Source: MTP4 sp052056915
GTDB lineage: Archaea > Halobacteriota > Methanosarcinia > Methanosarcinales > Methanosarcinaceae
NCBI RefSeq assembly: GCF_052056915.1
Contig: NZ_CP195119.1
Location: 3,782,001 to 3,846,000 of the forward strand
Length of the DNA stretch: 64,000 nucleotides
Reading direction: 5' to 3'
The notes below the pieces were generated by a model, which saw only the letters and a program-made list of their open reading frames with translations, had not been told where the DNA came from and did not search any database. Shown one piece after another: positions 8,023-16,057 of this stretch (position 1 is its first letter; each line of letters starts with the position of its first letter). A program made the translations under genes and the position numbers.

Positions 8023-8625
8023 TCAGCAGCCTTGCTCAATCTCTTCTTCCAGAAGGGCTACCGGTTTTACTCCCCTTTGCTCAAGCAAGCGGGCGGACTG
8101 GTCTTCGCAGACAAGTATCACAGGAGCCGCAGGAGCATTTACAACCGTTATCCCAAACTCATCTATGAGCTCCTGGGTCATTTCCGGGGGAGCCACTGCC
8201 GAATACCATTTAAAGCCGTTGCTTTCCATATGGTTCCTTACAATTTCCTCATCCTCATTAGGGTCCACATCCAGGGATATATGTATAACCCCGTTACCTA
8301 AGTTACCCACCATCTTCTTGACTTCCTGCTGCTGTTTCAGGCAGGTAGGGCACCAGACGGCAAAGGTTTCGAGCAGAACGGGCTTCCCCTTGAAATCGCT
8401 TACCCTGAATGTCTCCCCGGTCCGGGTATCCACAAGTTCGTAGTCTTTCCAGTCGGCAGGAAGAGAACTTTCCCCGGCTTCACCAACTTCACCTGTTTCC
8501 TCTCCTTCTTCAGCACCCTCTTCCACACACCCCGCAGCGAATAGAAGAAGTCCGATCAATATCAGGGAAATAAAACGTATACTCAAGAGATCTCTAGCTA
8601 TGATTAATCCCCCATGGATTATCAT
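8023..8625 (-). CDS. TlpA/ResA-like thioredoxin-fold lipoprotein
   Basis: A short N-terminal region, a hydrophobic segment and the lipobox LFAAGC predict a lipid-anchored extracytoplasmic protein. After a Glu-rich linker comes a thioredoxin fold with the active site WCPTC and a strand containing a cis-proline-like NAPAAPVIL. TlpA/ResA relatives reduce disulfides of secreted or cytochrome-type proteins and are themselves reduced by CcdA. The CcdA-like gene follows directly downstream on the same strand, so the two probably work as a pair. The ATG at 8625 is used here; a TTG about 36 bases inside it (giving MSIRFISL) would make a more usual signal peptide, so the start is not certain. Downstream spacer 7796-8022 shows no gene. 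Confidence 0.87.
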   Translation of the reverse strand: MIIHGGLIIARDLLSIRFISLILIGLLLFAAGCVEEGAEEGEETGEVGEAGESSLPADWKDYELVDTRTGETFRVSDFKGKPVLLETFAVWCPTCLKQQQEVKKMVGNLGNGVIHISLDVDPNEDEEIVRNHMESNGFKWYSAVAPPEMTQELIDEFGITVVNAPAAPVILVCEDQSARLLEQRGVKPVALLEEEIEQGC

Positions 8626-8817
8626 GCTGGAATATATATAAAATTTCTTTTAGAAAATAAGTGATTAAGTAACTTTTCGGCTGATAAAGCTTCGTTCCTT
8701 TGGCCTCACTCCCTGAAAAATAACGTAAGAATTTAGCCCTTAAATGAAACCAAACATGAGAATTGCAGATCCTCTAAAAAGCCCGGAAAAGGAAGCAATA
8801 GCGGCACAAAAACGGAA

Positions 8818-8828
8818 TTTATATATAC
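8818..8828 (+). promoter_or_regulatory. Putative TATA box for the small membrane protein pair
   Basis: TTTATATATA lies about 80 bases before the first small-protein ATG (8900), predicting transcription from about 8845-8850 and a leader of about 50 bases that carries the strong AGGAGG site. The preceding spacer from 8626 holds no gene I can support. Confidence 0.5.
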
Positions 8829-8899
8829 CTGCTCCTCACTACTATTTTCATCTTACAAAACGGATTTTTCTTGATAGTTTCAAAAGGAGGATAACAATT

Positions 8900-8983
8900 A
8901 TGGACTTCAAGGCAATCCTTGCGTTACTGGTATTCTGCGTGCTTTACTTTATCTACCACTATTCCGCCGGCGCCATAGCCTGA
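8900..8983 (+). CDS. Small one-helix membrane protein (27 residues), paralogue 1
   Basis: The ORF starts MDFKAILALLVF, continues as a hydrophobic/aromatic helix with YFIYHYS, and ends SAGAIA. It is preceded by AAAAGGAGGATAACAATT, an excellent ribosome-binding site at correct spacing. It is 21 of 27 residues identical to the next ORF, and the differences are conservative (I/V, L/V, F/Y), which shows selection on the protein. A single transmembrane helix with a short charged N-terminus is predicted. I do not recognise the family. Very small helices like this often act as subunits or regulators of larger membrane complexes, but nothing in the neighbourhood identifies a partner. Confidence 0.8.
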   Translation: MDFKAILALLVFCVLYFIYHYSAGAIA

Positions 8984-9015
8984 GAAAAACTCCAGAAAAA
9001 AGGAGGATAACAATT

Positions 9016-9099
9016 ATGGACTTCAAGGCAGTACTTGCAGTACTTGTGTTTGCAATTTTATATTACATATATCATTTTTCAGCCGGTGCCATAGCCTGA
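9016..9099 (+). CDS. Small one-helix membrane protein (27 residues), paralogue 2
   Basis: This tandem copy lies 32 bases after paralogue 1 and shares an identical ribosome-binding region and first codons (AGGAGGATAACAATT then ATGGACTTCAAGGCA). The product begins MDFKAVLAVLVF, contains ILYYIYHFS and ends SAGAIA. The two genes are probably co-transcribed from the TATA box at 8818. Later sequence has diverged at synonymous and conservative sites, so the copy is not recent. The function is unknown. Confidence 0.82.
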   Translation: MDFKAVLAVLVFAILYYIYHFSAGAIA

Positions 9100-9473
9100 G
9101 AAGCACTCCAGGAAAAGCCCGATAAGAACAAACAGAAAAGAGGCCGTCCTGAAGGGATCAGGATAAGTTCCCTGTAGGTATTGAATAAACCTGTAATCCC
9201 TCTATAACAAATATCCCTGTAGCTAGTATTTATAGTCGGATAGCTGGAGATGTCTGCACAGAGTTCCCTTCACAGACTGGCTCCTCCCCTACAAGCACTT
9301 ACAATGGAAACCCATATGCAAAGGTCTCACTAAGTAGAGAAATCCGTTGCAAACCTGGCAAATTAGCTCAGCGCAAAGCTCGGAATAACAGCTCAGCTCA
9401 AAGGGTAGATTAAAGGTTCGAAAACAAGTTTCTTTAACAGCATATTTGGTATTTTATGCTCCCTAACACTTAA

Positions 9474-9525
9474 AAAATATATTAACATTAGAATATACCA
9501 AAATATATTAACATTAGAATGTACC
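9474..9525. repeat. Direct repeat, 26 bp, 2 copies
   Basis: AAAATATATTAACATTAGAA followed by TATACC (9474-9499) is repeated as the same 20 bases plus TGTACC (9500-9525). The AT-rich core could contribute TATA elements for the third small-protein gene, but it lies 220 bases upstream, so this is only a possibility. The rest of 9100-9745 contains no gene I can support. Confidence 0.85.
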
Positions 9526-9745
9526 GGAAATTATTCCTGCAAGGGGCTTTCCGCTGGAAATACATTTTATCAGAATACATTTTATCAAAATACTTTTTTT
9601 CAGAATATTTTTTTCCAGAATATTCCTGCCCGGAAATACATAACCTGAAAATATTTGAACAAAGGATGCCATAAAGTTATTAAGAGACATCTGGATAGTA
9701 CAAAATATAGGAATATAACAGAAAATGCGGGGGGATTTGATAATT

Positions 9746-9850
9746 ATGGATTTTTTGAAGAAAATAGATTTCAAAGCAGTGCTTACAATTCTTGTTTTCC
9801 TGATTCTTTATTATATATATCATTTCTCGGAAGGCCGCCTTGTAGATTGA
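9746..9850 (+). CDS. Small one-helix membrane protein (34 residues), paralogue 3
   Basis: The ORF reads MDFLKKIDFKAVL, then a hydrophobic helix with LILYYIYHFS, then EGRLVD. The core IDFKAVLxxLVFxILYYIYHFS is clearly the same family as the two ORFs at 8900 and 9016, with an extra seven-residue N-terminus and a different, charged C-terminus. A G-rich ribosome-binding site (GGGGGGATTTG) precedes the ATG, and an AT-rich TATA-like stretch lies near 9700. It stands alone 650 bases from the pair and may be expressed separately. The stop codon overlaps the start of a 14-bp tandem repeat. Confidence 0.78.
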   Translation: MDFLKKIDFKAVLTILVFLILYYIYHFSEGRLVD

Positions 9851-9907
9851 GATTTGTAAATTGAGATTTGTAAATTGAGATTTGTAAATTGAGATTTGTA
9901 AATTGAG
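9846..9907. repeat. Tandem repeat, 14-bp unit, 4.4 copies
   Basis: ATTGAGATTTGTAA repeats at 9846, 9860, 9874 and 9888, with a partial copy at 9902. The first copy overlaps the last codons of the third small membrane protein, so its stop codon comes from the repeat unit. Confidence 0.93.
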
Positions 9908-10062
9908 CCTTGTTGATATGGAAAGAAGAAAACTGAAAAGAGAACAGAATTAGAAGATAATTAAAATGAAAAAGTGAAAGAAAATTAGACCTAACAGGTG
10001 CAAATCGAATGGGCAACCTGCGTTAATAAAAATAATTGGTGGTTGGAAAGGGGTTACAGGTC

Positions 10063-10983
10063 ATGCTTTCAAAGGAAGAAAACAAGATGGTGGAGTTGGG
10101 GCTGGCTTCCGTCGAAGAGAATTTTGACGACGGGGTGCGCCAGGCCCTCGATTTTTTGAGTGAAATCGGGACAGTTTATCTAAATGAGAGAAAAGAGCCG
10201 GAGGCAGAAGGGGCGGTAGTTTCAATAAAAACAATTGGAAAAGCCGCCGCAATGCAGGGGATGGAAAATGCCGCTGTAAATGCCATCAGGGCTCTGGAGA
10301 GGATTTTACAGCATTCCGTTGAACAGAAAACCGAAGGCACAACTATCAGTATCCTGCTCTCTTTTGGGACCATCGGAAAAGCTGCTGCAGAGCAACAGAT
10401 GGAAATGGTTGCCAAACTTGCCGCTTCAGTGCTTGGGAAAAGCGGAAACTCGGCAGCTCTCAGAAACGGGGAAAGGGAAACGATCGCCGTTGCAATAGGG
10501 CTTGGGGAAATCGGAAAATCAGTTGCAAGGCTGAGGTTTCCCGACGTATCGGAAAACGCCGCAACCTGTATTTCCTGCCTGGGAGACGCTGGAAAAATTG
10601 CAGCCCAGCAAAAACTTGAAGATGCCGCGGTTGGAATCGAGCTCATGCTGGAAGAAATGGCAGTTGCAGCAATGGCAGAGAACATGCAAAGTGTGGTAGG
10701 CAACATTGCCGATTCCCTTGAGGAAATAGGCAAGAGCGCCGCGGAAGAAGAGATGGAAAACGCCGTTTTCCAGGCAACGTCATCCCTCCAGACCATCATG
10801 GCCGATTCCGACAGCATGTACCTGAACGATGCCTCGATCACAGCAAAAGTGGCCCTCGAATCCTTCAACGAACTTGACATAATCAACGATGAAGAAAACA
10901 TAAGAAAGATAGAAGAAATCAGGGAAACGATGAGGGAACTCTGGATAGGTTCCTCAGGACTGAAAACTGAAAGTAAAAAATAA
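10063..10983 (+). CDS. Helical-repeat protein with repeated IGKAAA motifs
   Basis: The start is set at ATG 10063 because AGGGG ends nine bases before it; a GTG 27 bases earlier has no site. The 306-residue product is almost entirely alpha-helical and built from degenerate repeats of about 40 residues carrying the motif IGKAAA or IGKSAA followed by xQxME and a second helix (for example TIGKAAAMQGMENAA, TIGKAAAEQQMEM, EIGKSAAEEEMENA). This resembles HEAT/ARM-type solenoids used for protein binding, but I do not recognise a named family. There is no signal peptide or membrane segment, so it should be cytoplasmic. It is a single gene, convergent with metX. The spacer 9908-10062 shows nothing else. 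Confidence 0.82.
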   Translation: MLSKEENKMVELGLASVEENFDDGVRQALDFLSEIGTVYLNERKEPEAEGAVVSIKTIGKAAAMQGMENAAVNAIRALERILQHSVEQKTEGTTISILLSFGTIGKAAAEQQMEMVAKLAASVLGKSGNSAALRNGERETIAVAIGLGEIGKSVARLRFPDVSENAATCISCLGDAGKIAAQQKLEDAAVGIELMLEEMAVAAMAENMQSVVGNIADSLEEIGKSAAEEEMENAVFQATSSLQTIMADSDSMYLNDASITAKVALESFNELDIINDEENIRKIEEIRETMRELWIGSSGLKTESKK

Positions 10984-11079
10984 GATAAAGGGAGTAAAGA
11001 ATGGGAAGAAAAAAGGGAAGTATAAATGAAGTAAAAATGGGAAGAGAGAAAACGAAGAAAAAAATAAAAAGCAAGGACC

Positions 11080-12567
11080 TTAAAAGTTGCTTATAAACCG
11101 GCTTATTGCCTCATCCCCCACGATCCCTAGAAGCCTTCCCTCCCCGTCCACTACCGGCAGGGCCGAAATCCTGTGCGACTCCATTTTGCTGGCCGCGCTT
11201 TCAACCGGTTCCTCAGGGCTTGCCGTTATAACTTCTTTTGTCATAATCTCGTCTAGGGTCCGGCATTTTAACGCAAAGGCCCTGGTAATGTCCCAGGCGG
11301 TTACGATCCCCACAAGTTTTTCTTCTTCTGGTTTTCCTGGTTTTTCCGAAACCACAGGCAAATGGGTAATCCCTTCCCTGAACATTGTGCAAGCAGCGTC
11401 TTCAATACTGCTTCCTTCTCCTATGGTAATTACATCCTCTGTCATGACTTCGGAAACGCAGAGCTTGGAGAGGAAATTGTGGAGAAGGTAATTCAGCTGC
11501 CCGGCTTCCAGCAAAAAGGCATCATGCCCGTAATGGGACTCGATTTCCCTGTAAGTGACCTCCACGTTAGCGGCACTCAGGGCAGAGACTATCGCCCTTG
11601 ACTGGTAGGGGGGATAGAGCCAGTCCGAACTTACGGAAATCACCAGGAAAGCCGTCTTCACGCCCCCGAAGCCTTCGATCAGGGAACCGTTTCTAGAAAG
11701 GTCGAAGTAATCCACTGCCTTTGTGATGTAGAGATAAGAGTTTGCGTCAAAACGCCCGGTAAAGGAACTGCCCTGATGGTGCAGGTAGCTCTGCACCGCA
11801 AAGTCCCGGGAAAAATCAAAAGCATATTCCTCCTTATCCTGCAATTCCCTGCCAAACTTCCGGTGCATGGACTCGTCACTCAGGTAAGTAATATGCCCGA
11901 TCATCCGGGCAATGGCCAGCCCGTGAGCCGGAGGAGTTCCTGCCGGGTAGTTCCCGCCTTTCCAATCCGGGTCGGAGAGAATTGCAAGCCTTCCGACCTC
12001 GTTAAAGGCGATCTGCTGGGCAGAAGAGGAGGCAGTGGTCGCAATTGCAACGGCCTTTTCCACCATATCCGGATAAGAAACCGACCACTGTAAAACCTGC
12101 ATCCCTCCCATGGAACCTCCCACAACCGCAAAAAGCCGGGAGATCCCCAGGTGTTCGACCAGTTTTTTCTGGGCATGCACCATATCTCCGATGGTGATCA
12201 CGGGAAAATCCATGCCATAAGTCGTTCCTGTCTCCGGGTTGATTGAAGCCGGTCCAGTGGAACCTTTGCAGCCCCCGAGTACGTTGGAACAGACCATGAA
12301 ATACTTCTCCGTATCCAGGGCTTTCCCGGGCCCGATGATGCTGTCCCACCACCCGGGCTTCTTATCCCCTTCATGCCAGCCCGCGGCATGGGCGTCCCCG
12401 GTCAGGGCGTGGCAGACCAGGATAGCATTGCTTTTCTCCCGGTCCAGGCTCCCGTAAGTTTCGTAGGCAAGCGTTAGCTCTTTGAGCCTGCCCCCACCTT
12501 CAAGCAGCAGCCCATCCTCAAACCGACAATACCGGGTCTCAACGGTACCTACGGATTCTCTTTTCAC
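11080..12567 (-). CDS. metX: Homoserine O-acetyltransferase with C-terminal CBS domain pair
   Basis: Residues 1-370 are an alpha/beta-hydrolase acyltransferase of the MetX family: LAYETYGSLDREKSNAILV, CHALTGDAHAAG, the nucleophile elbow GGSMGGMQ and the late DAFLLE and Asp/His regions. It moves an acetyl group from acetyl-CoA to homoserine, the first committed step of trans-sulfuration or direct-sulfhydrylation methionine synthesis. Residues 375-495 hold two CBS motifs (VMTEDVITIGEGSS, then EIMTKEVITASPEEP), which normally bind adenine nucleotides or S-adenosylmethionine and may provide feedback control. The fusion is common in methanogens. The GTG start at 12567 follows GGAGG at good spacing. 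The next gene upstream is metY, which uses the product. Confidence 0.95.
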   Translation of the reverse strand: MKRESVGTVETRYCRFEDGLLLEGGGRLKELTLAYETYGSLDREKSNAILVCHALTGDAHAAGWHEGDKKPGWWDSIIGPGKALDTEKYFMVCSNVLGGCKGSTGPASINPETGTTYGMDFPVITIGDMVHAQKKLVEHLGISRLFAVVGGSMGGMQVLQWSVSYPDMVEKAVAIATTASSSAQQIAFNEVGRLAILSDPDWKGGNYPAGTPPAHGLAIARMIGHITYLSDESMHRKFGRELQDKEEYAFDFSRDFAVQSYLHHQGSSFTGRFDANSYLYITKAVDYFDLSRNGSLIEGFGGVKTAFLVISVSSDWLYPPYQSRAIVSALSAANVEVTYREIESHYGHDAFLLEAGQLNYLLHNFLSKLCVSEVMTEDVITIGEGSSIEDAACTMFREGITHLPVVSEKPGKPEEEKLVGIVTAWDITRAFALKCRTLDEIMTKEVITASPEEPVESAASKMESHRISALPVVDGEGRLLGIVGDEAISRFISNF

Positions 12568-12628
12568 ATTCGAACCTCCGTTTTACTTCAGCCCTGAGCA
12601 TCTTTTCCGAGCATCACGTACAAGCATA

Positions 12629-12673
12629 AAGTCCAAACATTAAGTCCAAACATTAAGTCCAAACATTAAGTCC
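12629..12673. repeat. Tandem repeat, 13-bp unit, 3.5 copies
   Basis: AAGTCCAAACATT repeats at 12629, 12642 and 12655, followed by AAGTCC. It lies between metY and metX, within their presumed shared transcript or in the metX leader. Confidence 0.9.
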
Positions 12674-12712
12674 AGTTCTCATGCCCGGTTTTTTCTGCTG
12701 CATCCTGCTGAT

Positions 12713-14017
12713 TTATTTCTCCTGAGACTTTGCCAGCGCCTGTTCAATATCCCGGATAATGTCCTCAACATCCTCAAGCCCCACGGACATACGGATGAAA
12801 TCGTCAGTTACCCCGGTAGCTGCCCTCTCCTCAGGGGTAAGCTGCTGATGGGTCGTGGAAGCGGGGTGGACAACAAGGCTCTTTGCGTCCCCGATGTTTG
12901 CGACATGGGAGAGCAGCTTCACATTCTCAATAAACTTCCTGCCGGCGTCCAGTCCACCCTTTATCCCGAAACCGAGCAGAGCCCCGTAGCCTCCTTTGAG
13001 ATACCTGGAAGCCAGGGAATGGCTCGGATGCTCCGGAAGCCCCGGATAATTGACCCAGGAAACCGCAGGGTGCCCCGTAAGAAACTGCGCAACCTTCAGG
13101 GTGTTTTCACTGTGCCTGCTGACTCTTAAGGAGAGCGTTTCGAGCCCCTGCAGGAAGAGGAAAGCGTTAAAGGGGCTCAGGGCAGGCCCGAGGTCACGCA
13201 GTAGTTCGACCCGGGCCTTCACAATAAACGCAATGTTCCCGAGCTCCGGCACGTTCCCGAAAGCTTCCCAGTACTTCAGCCCGTGGTAGCTCGGGTCCGG
13301 TTCCGTGAAGCTCAGGAACTTTCCCGAATCCCAGCTAAACTTCCCCGAATCCACAATGACCCCTCCCAGGGAAGTTCCGTGCCCGCCAAGGAACTTTGTC
13401 GCGGACATGACAACGATATCCGCCCCAAAATCAAAGGGCCTGATAAGCCCGATCCCGGCCGTGTTGTCCACGATCAGGGGGATCCCCGCCTCATGGGCAA
13501 TTTCCGAAATAGCTTCAAGGTCAGGCACATCAAGCTTGGGGTTGCCTATTGTCTCGGCATATATCGCCTTTGTTTTTTCAGTGATCGCTTTTCTGAACTC
13601 TTCAGGCTTTGTGGAATCAACAAAATTCACATTCCTCCCAAGTTTCGGGAGGGTGTGGTTGAAGAGCTGGTATGTTCCCCCATAGAGGTTATCCGCCGCT
13701 ACAATCTCATCCCCGAGTTCCGTTATGGTGAGCAGCGCAAGGGAGATTGCCGCCATCCCTGAAGAAACGGCCAGGGCTCCTGTCCCACCTTCAAAAGCTG
13801 CGACCCGTTTTTCCAGGACATCTGTGGTAGGGTTCGTCAGGCGGGTATAAATGTTGCCGAATTCCTTGAGCCCGAAAAGGTTCGAAGCGTGTTCGGTGTC
13901 CTCGAAGCGATAAGCTACTGTTTGATAGATCGGTACGGCATGAGCTCCTGTTGCAGGGTCAGACGTAAACCCCGCATGCAGGGCAAGTGTATCAGGTCCG
14001 TATGTTTTTCCTTCCAT
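12713..14017 (-). CDS. metY: O-acetylhomoserine sulfhydrylase (aminocarboxypropyltransferase)
   Basis: This is a Cys/Met-metabolism PLP enzyme of the long (434-residue) MetY type: GFTSDPATGAHAVPIYQTV at the N-terminus, SSGMAAISLALL for cofactor binding, and the PLP lysine in SATKFLGGHGTSLGG. It exchanges the acetyl group of O-acetylhomoserine for sulfide, giving homocysteine, so together with metX it forms a direct sulfhydrylation route. The ATG at 14017 follows GAGGCTGAATC. A TATA box near 14161-14171 and two inverted repeats lie upstream, which may regulate the metYX unit in response to sulfur or methionine; the regulator is not known. Confidence 0.95.
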   Translation of the reverse strand: MEGKTYGPDTLALHAGFTSDPATGAHAVPIYQTVAYRFEDTEHASNLFGLKEFGNIYTRLTNPTTDVLEKRVAAFEGGTGALAVSSGMAAISLALLTITELGDEIVAADNLYGGTYQLFNHTLPKLGRNVNFVDSTKPEEFRKAITEKTKAIYAETIGNPKLDVPDLEAISEIAHEAGIPLIVDNTAGIGLIRPFDFGADIVVMSATKFLGGHGTSLGGVIVDSGKFSWDSGKFLSFTEPDPSYHGLKYWEAFGNVPELGNIAFIVKARVELLRDLGPALSPFNAFLFLQGLETLSLRVSRHSENTLKVAQFLTGHPAVSWVNYPGLPEHPSHSLASRYLKGGYGALLGFGIKGGLDAGRKFIENVKLLSHVANIGDAKSLVVHPASTTHQQLTPEERAATGVTDDFIRMSVGLEDVEDIIRDIEQALAKSQEK

Positions 14018-14160
14018 GATTCAGCCTCGTTAAATTGAATTGGTATTAAAGCCCGAATAAGTTCGGTGCTAGAAGAGAGAATTATTATTTTTTTTAGCCG
14101 ACTATACATTATAACACATAATTTAAACCGGTTAATATGCAAATTAAGCATATTTGTCTA

Positions 14161-14171
14161 GATATATATAG
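14161..14171 (-). promoter_or_regulatory. Putative TATA box for metY
   Basis: On the minus strand the sequence reads CTATATATATC about 145 bases before the metY ATG, predicting a start near 14138 and a leader of about 120 bases. The prediction rests on sequence only. Confidence 0.45.
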
Positions 14172-14236
14172 ATTTCGCAATACAAAAAAAACCAAATATA
14201 ACTGAGATGCATAAGTCCAGTATTTTTACCGCTTCA

Positions 14237-14285
14237 ATCCGCCAGGCACCTGCCATTCAGATGGCGGATGAAATGAACTGCCTGG
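14237..14285. promoter_or_regulatory. Overlapping inverted repeats upstream of metY
   Basis: Two mutually exclusive pairings are visible. One joins ATCCGCCA (14237-14244) with TGGCGGAT (14262-14269). The other joins CCAGGCA (14242-14248) with TGCCTGG (14279-14285) and encloses a small hairpin GCCAT-TCAG-ATGGC (14252-14265). The region is distinctly richer in G+C than the surrounding spacer. It lies upstream of the likely metY TATA box, so it may be a protein-binding site, a 3' element of the lipocalin-like gene transcript, or a separate RNA. Confidence 0.5.
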
Positions 14286-14328
14286 ATGCCATCGGTTCCC
14301 CTTAACCATGATAAATACATAGATATAT

Positions 14329-14361
14329 TATTTGGATATAATATATAATTATATCCAAATA
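14329..14361. promoter_or_regulatory. Perfect 14-bp palindrome
   Basis: TATTTGGATATAAT (14329-14342) and ATTATATCCAAATA (14348-14361) are perfect inverted copies around the five-base centre ATATA. It lies 70 bases beyond the stop codon of the lipocalin-like gene and 310 bases upstream of metY. Its AT-rich composition and perfect symmetry suggest a protein operator more than a terminator, since no T-run follows. Confidence 0.55.
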
Positions 14362-14430
14362 AAATTAAGGAATTTACCGAGAAATACAAAACTTGCAGTC
14401 CCTATTCTTCCTTCACTTATCTTCCAATGA

Positions 14431-15594
14431 TTACTGAGAGGAGACAAACGCTCCCCAGTCGGTAATCATGTACTCGTAAAATGCGCTTCCGTGCTCAATA
14501 TCTCCTTCGTATTCAATAGAAGCGGTACAGGGCTGGAAAGCCATGAAATCAATAAACCCTACATGATCTTCAGGATACGAAGCTGCATCAAACTGGACAA
14601 CACTTTGAGCTTCTACATTAATTTGTAGCCCGGAAGCCATTACATTAAGGGCACCCGGTCTTCTTACGGAGACATTTTTTACGTCCAGATCTACCCATTC
14701 GGTTTCAACGATGTCCAGTTCCTCCCCCGAGTATTCCGCAATAACCTTACCTGTATTTTTATCAATGAGGGTCAAATGCCTGTACGTGCAATTATCGTAC
14801 CCATCTTCAAGCCCTCTTACGGTATACAGTATGGCTTGATAATTATCTGTAGTAAGTTCCGACCAGCTCCACCCATGCATCTCCATTTCCCAGACAGGCA
14901 GGGTAGTGGTATAAGGTATCATGTGGTCAAAGTATCCGTCGGCCTGTGTAACCGTGTATTCCTTGTCATCAAGCACCACAGTACCCTCTAGCTTTCCGTA
15001 AGCGCGTTCATACGTGGTGAAATTGACAGGTTCTATGGCACTATCCATCGTGTCTTCAACACGTGGCTTGAAAACAAGGTCCAACTGCAGGTTATCGTAG
15101 AGATATTCCAGGCAATACCCTTCGGAACTCGAACCGTAAATTTTCCTTGAACCTTCCGGGAAAGTGTAGTCAAGGTAAGGCAGATGAAAGCCGATATAAT
15201 TTTCAATATCAGACCTCGGAAAAAAAGTCTGGGTGAAATTATGAGCAACAGGTTCCCCATAAGGATAAAGCCCGTAGAAGGTAGCCATATTCGAGAACTG
15301 CATTTCTAATTCCGAATCATAGAATATTGTGGGGGATTCCTGGTGGGTAACTACAATAAAAAAAGCAAGGTTCCTCTTTTCCCCATCCTCCGAAACAAGC
15401 CGCATATCCCCGTTCTGGTACCACCATTCCGACATAAAGTTGGCACCGTAATCGGTATCATAATGTCCGCCTTCCGCCCAGTTTGAAAATTCTTCATTTT
15501 CTGAAAATTCGTTACCAGCCTCAGCACCCGATATGCCTGCAAGGCACAGTACAAGAAACGTTAAAATCAATATTTTCAAGTATTTAATGTCCAA
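14431..15594 (-). CDS. Secreted AttH/CrtC-type lipocalin-like protein
   Basis: A signal peptide (a hydrophobic run ending GISGAEA) is followed by a 360-residue beta-rich domain containing SEWWYQNG, the hallmark of the AttH/CrtC lipocalin-like family, and later HMIPYTTTLPVWEMEMHGWSW. Characterised relatives bind or hydrate lipophilic molecules such as carotenoids; in archaea the ligand is unknown. No membrane anchor or sorting signal is seen at the C-terminus (ends TDWGAFVSSQ), so the protein may be released or loosely attached. The TTG start at 15594 follows AGGAGAGGGTTATT. The gene stands alone. Confidence 0.82.
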   Translation of the reverse strand: MDIKYLKILILTFLVLCLAGISGAEAGNEFSENEEFSNWAEGGHYDTDYGANFMSEWWYQNGDMRLVSEDGEKRNLAFFIVVTHQESPTIFYDSELEMQFSNMATFYGLYPYGEPVAHNFTQTFFPRSDIENYIGFHLPYLDYTFPEGSRKIYGSSSEGYCLEYLYDNLQLDLVFKPRVEDTMDSAIEPVNFTTYERAYGKLEGTVVLDDKEYTVTQADGYFDHMIPYTTTLPVWEMEMHGWSWSELTTDNYQAILYTVRGLEDGYDNCTYRHLTLIDKNTGKVIAEYSGEELDIVETEWVDLDVKNVSVRRPGALNVMASGLQINVEAQSVVQFDAASYPEDHVGFIDFMAFQPCTASIEYEGDIEHGSAFYEYMITDWGAFVSSQ

Positions 15595-16057
15595 ATAACC
15601 CTCTCCTTTGTAAAGAATTCATTTCGGGCAGTCATTCATCAAAAGATGCCGAATGACTTCCGAAAACAGAGATTCAGATCAAATAATTTTAGAAACTAAC
15701 AGTTTAAATGGTTAAAAATTTTTCTACCCTGTCTAGATTTTTTTAAATGTTGGGTCTAAATATGTTAAAAAAGAGATATGGCAAAAAGTAAAAGCAGCTG
15801 CAAAAAGCGGCAAGGGTGCAAAAAAGGAACAAATACAACTTGAGAAATATTATTTTCAGATCTCTTTTTCAGTCCTTTTGGAGGAGGCGCCGCCAGGCAA
15901 GCTGGCGTAGGCATCTTATAACGTATAGATTGAAATGCCAAGTACAAAAATCAAAATACATAGATACAAAATAAATCAAAATGCCGGAATAAAAAAGGTC
16001 AAGGAGGGGAACTGTAAACATCTTTTCATTTCCCCTATCTATTTTCGAAATCGAATT
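15595..16057. other. Intergenic spacer with one small hairpin
   Basis: This 460-base spacer lies between the UPF0210 gene end and the start of the lipocalin-like gene. It holds a small inverted repeat, CGCCAG-GCAAG-CTGGCG (15891-15907), in a GC-rich patch, and AT-rich sequence on both sides. Several short open frames lack ribosome-binding sites. I see no supported gene. Confidence 0.6.
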
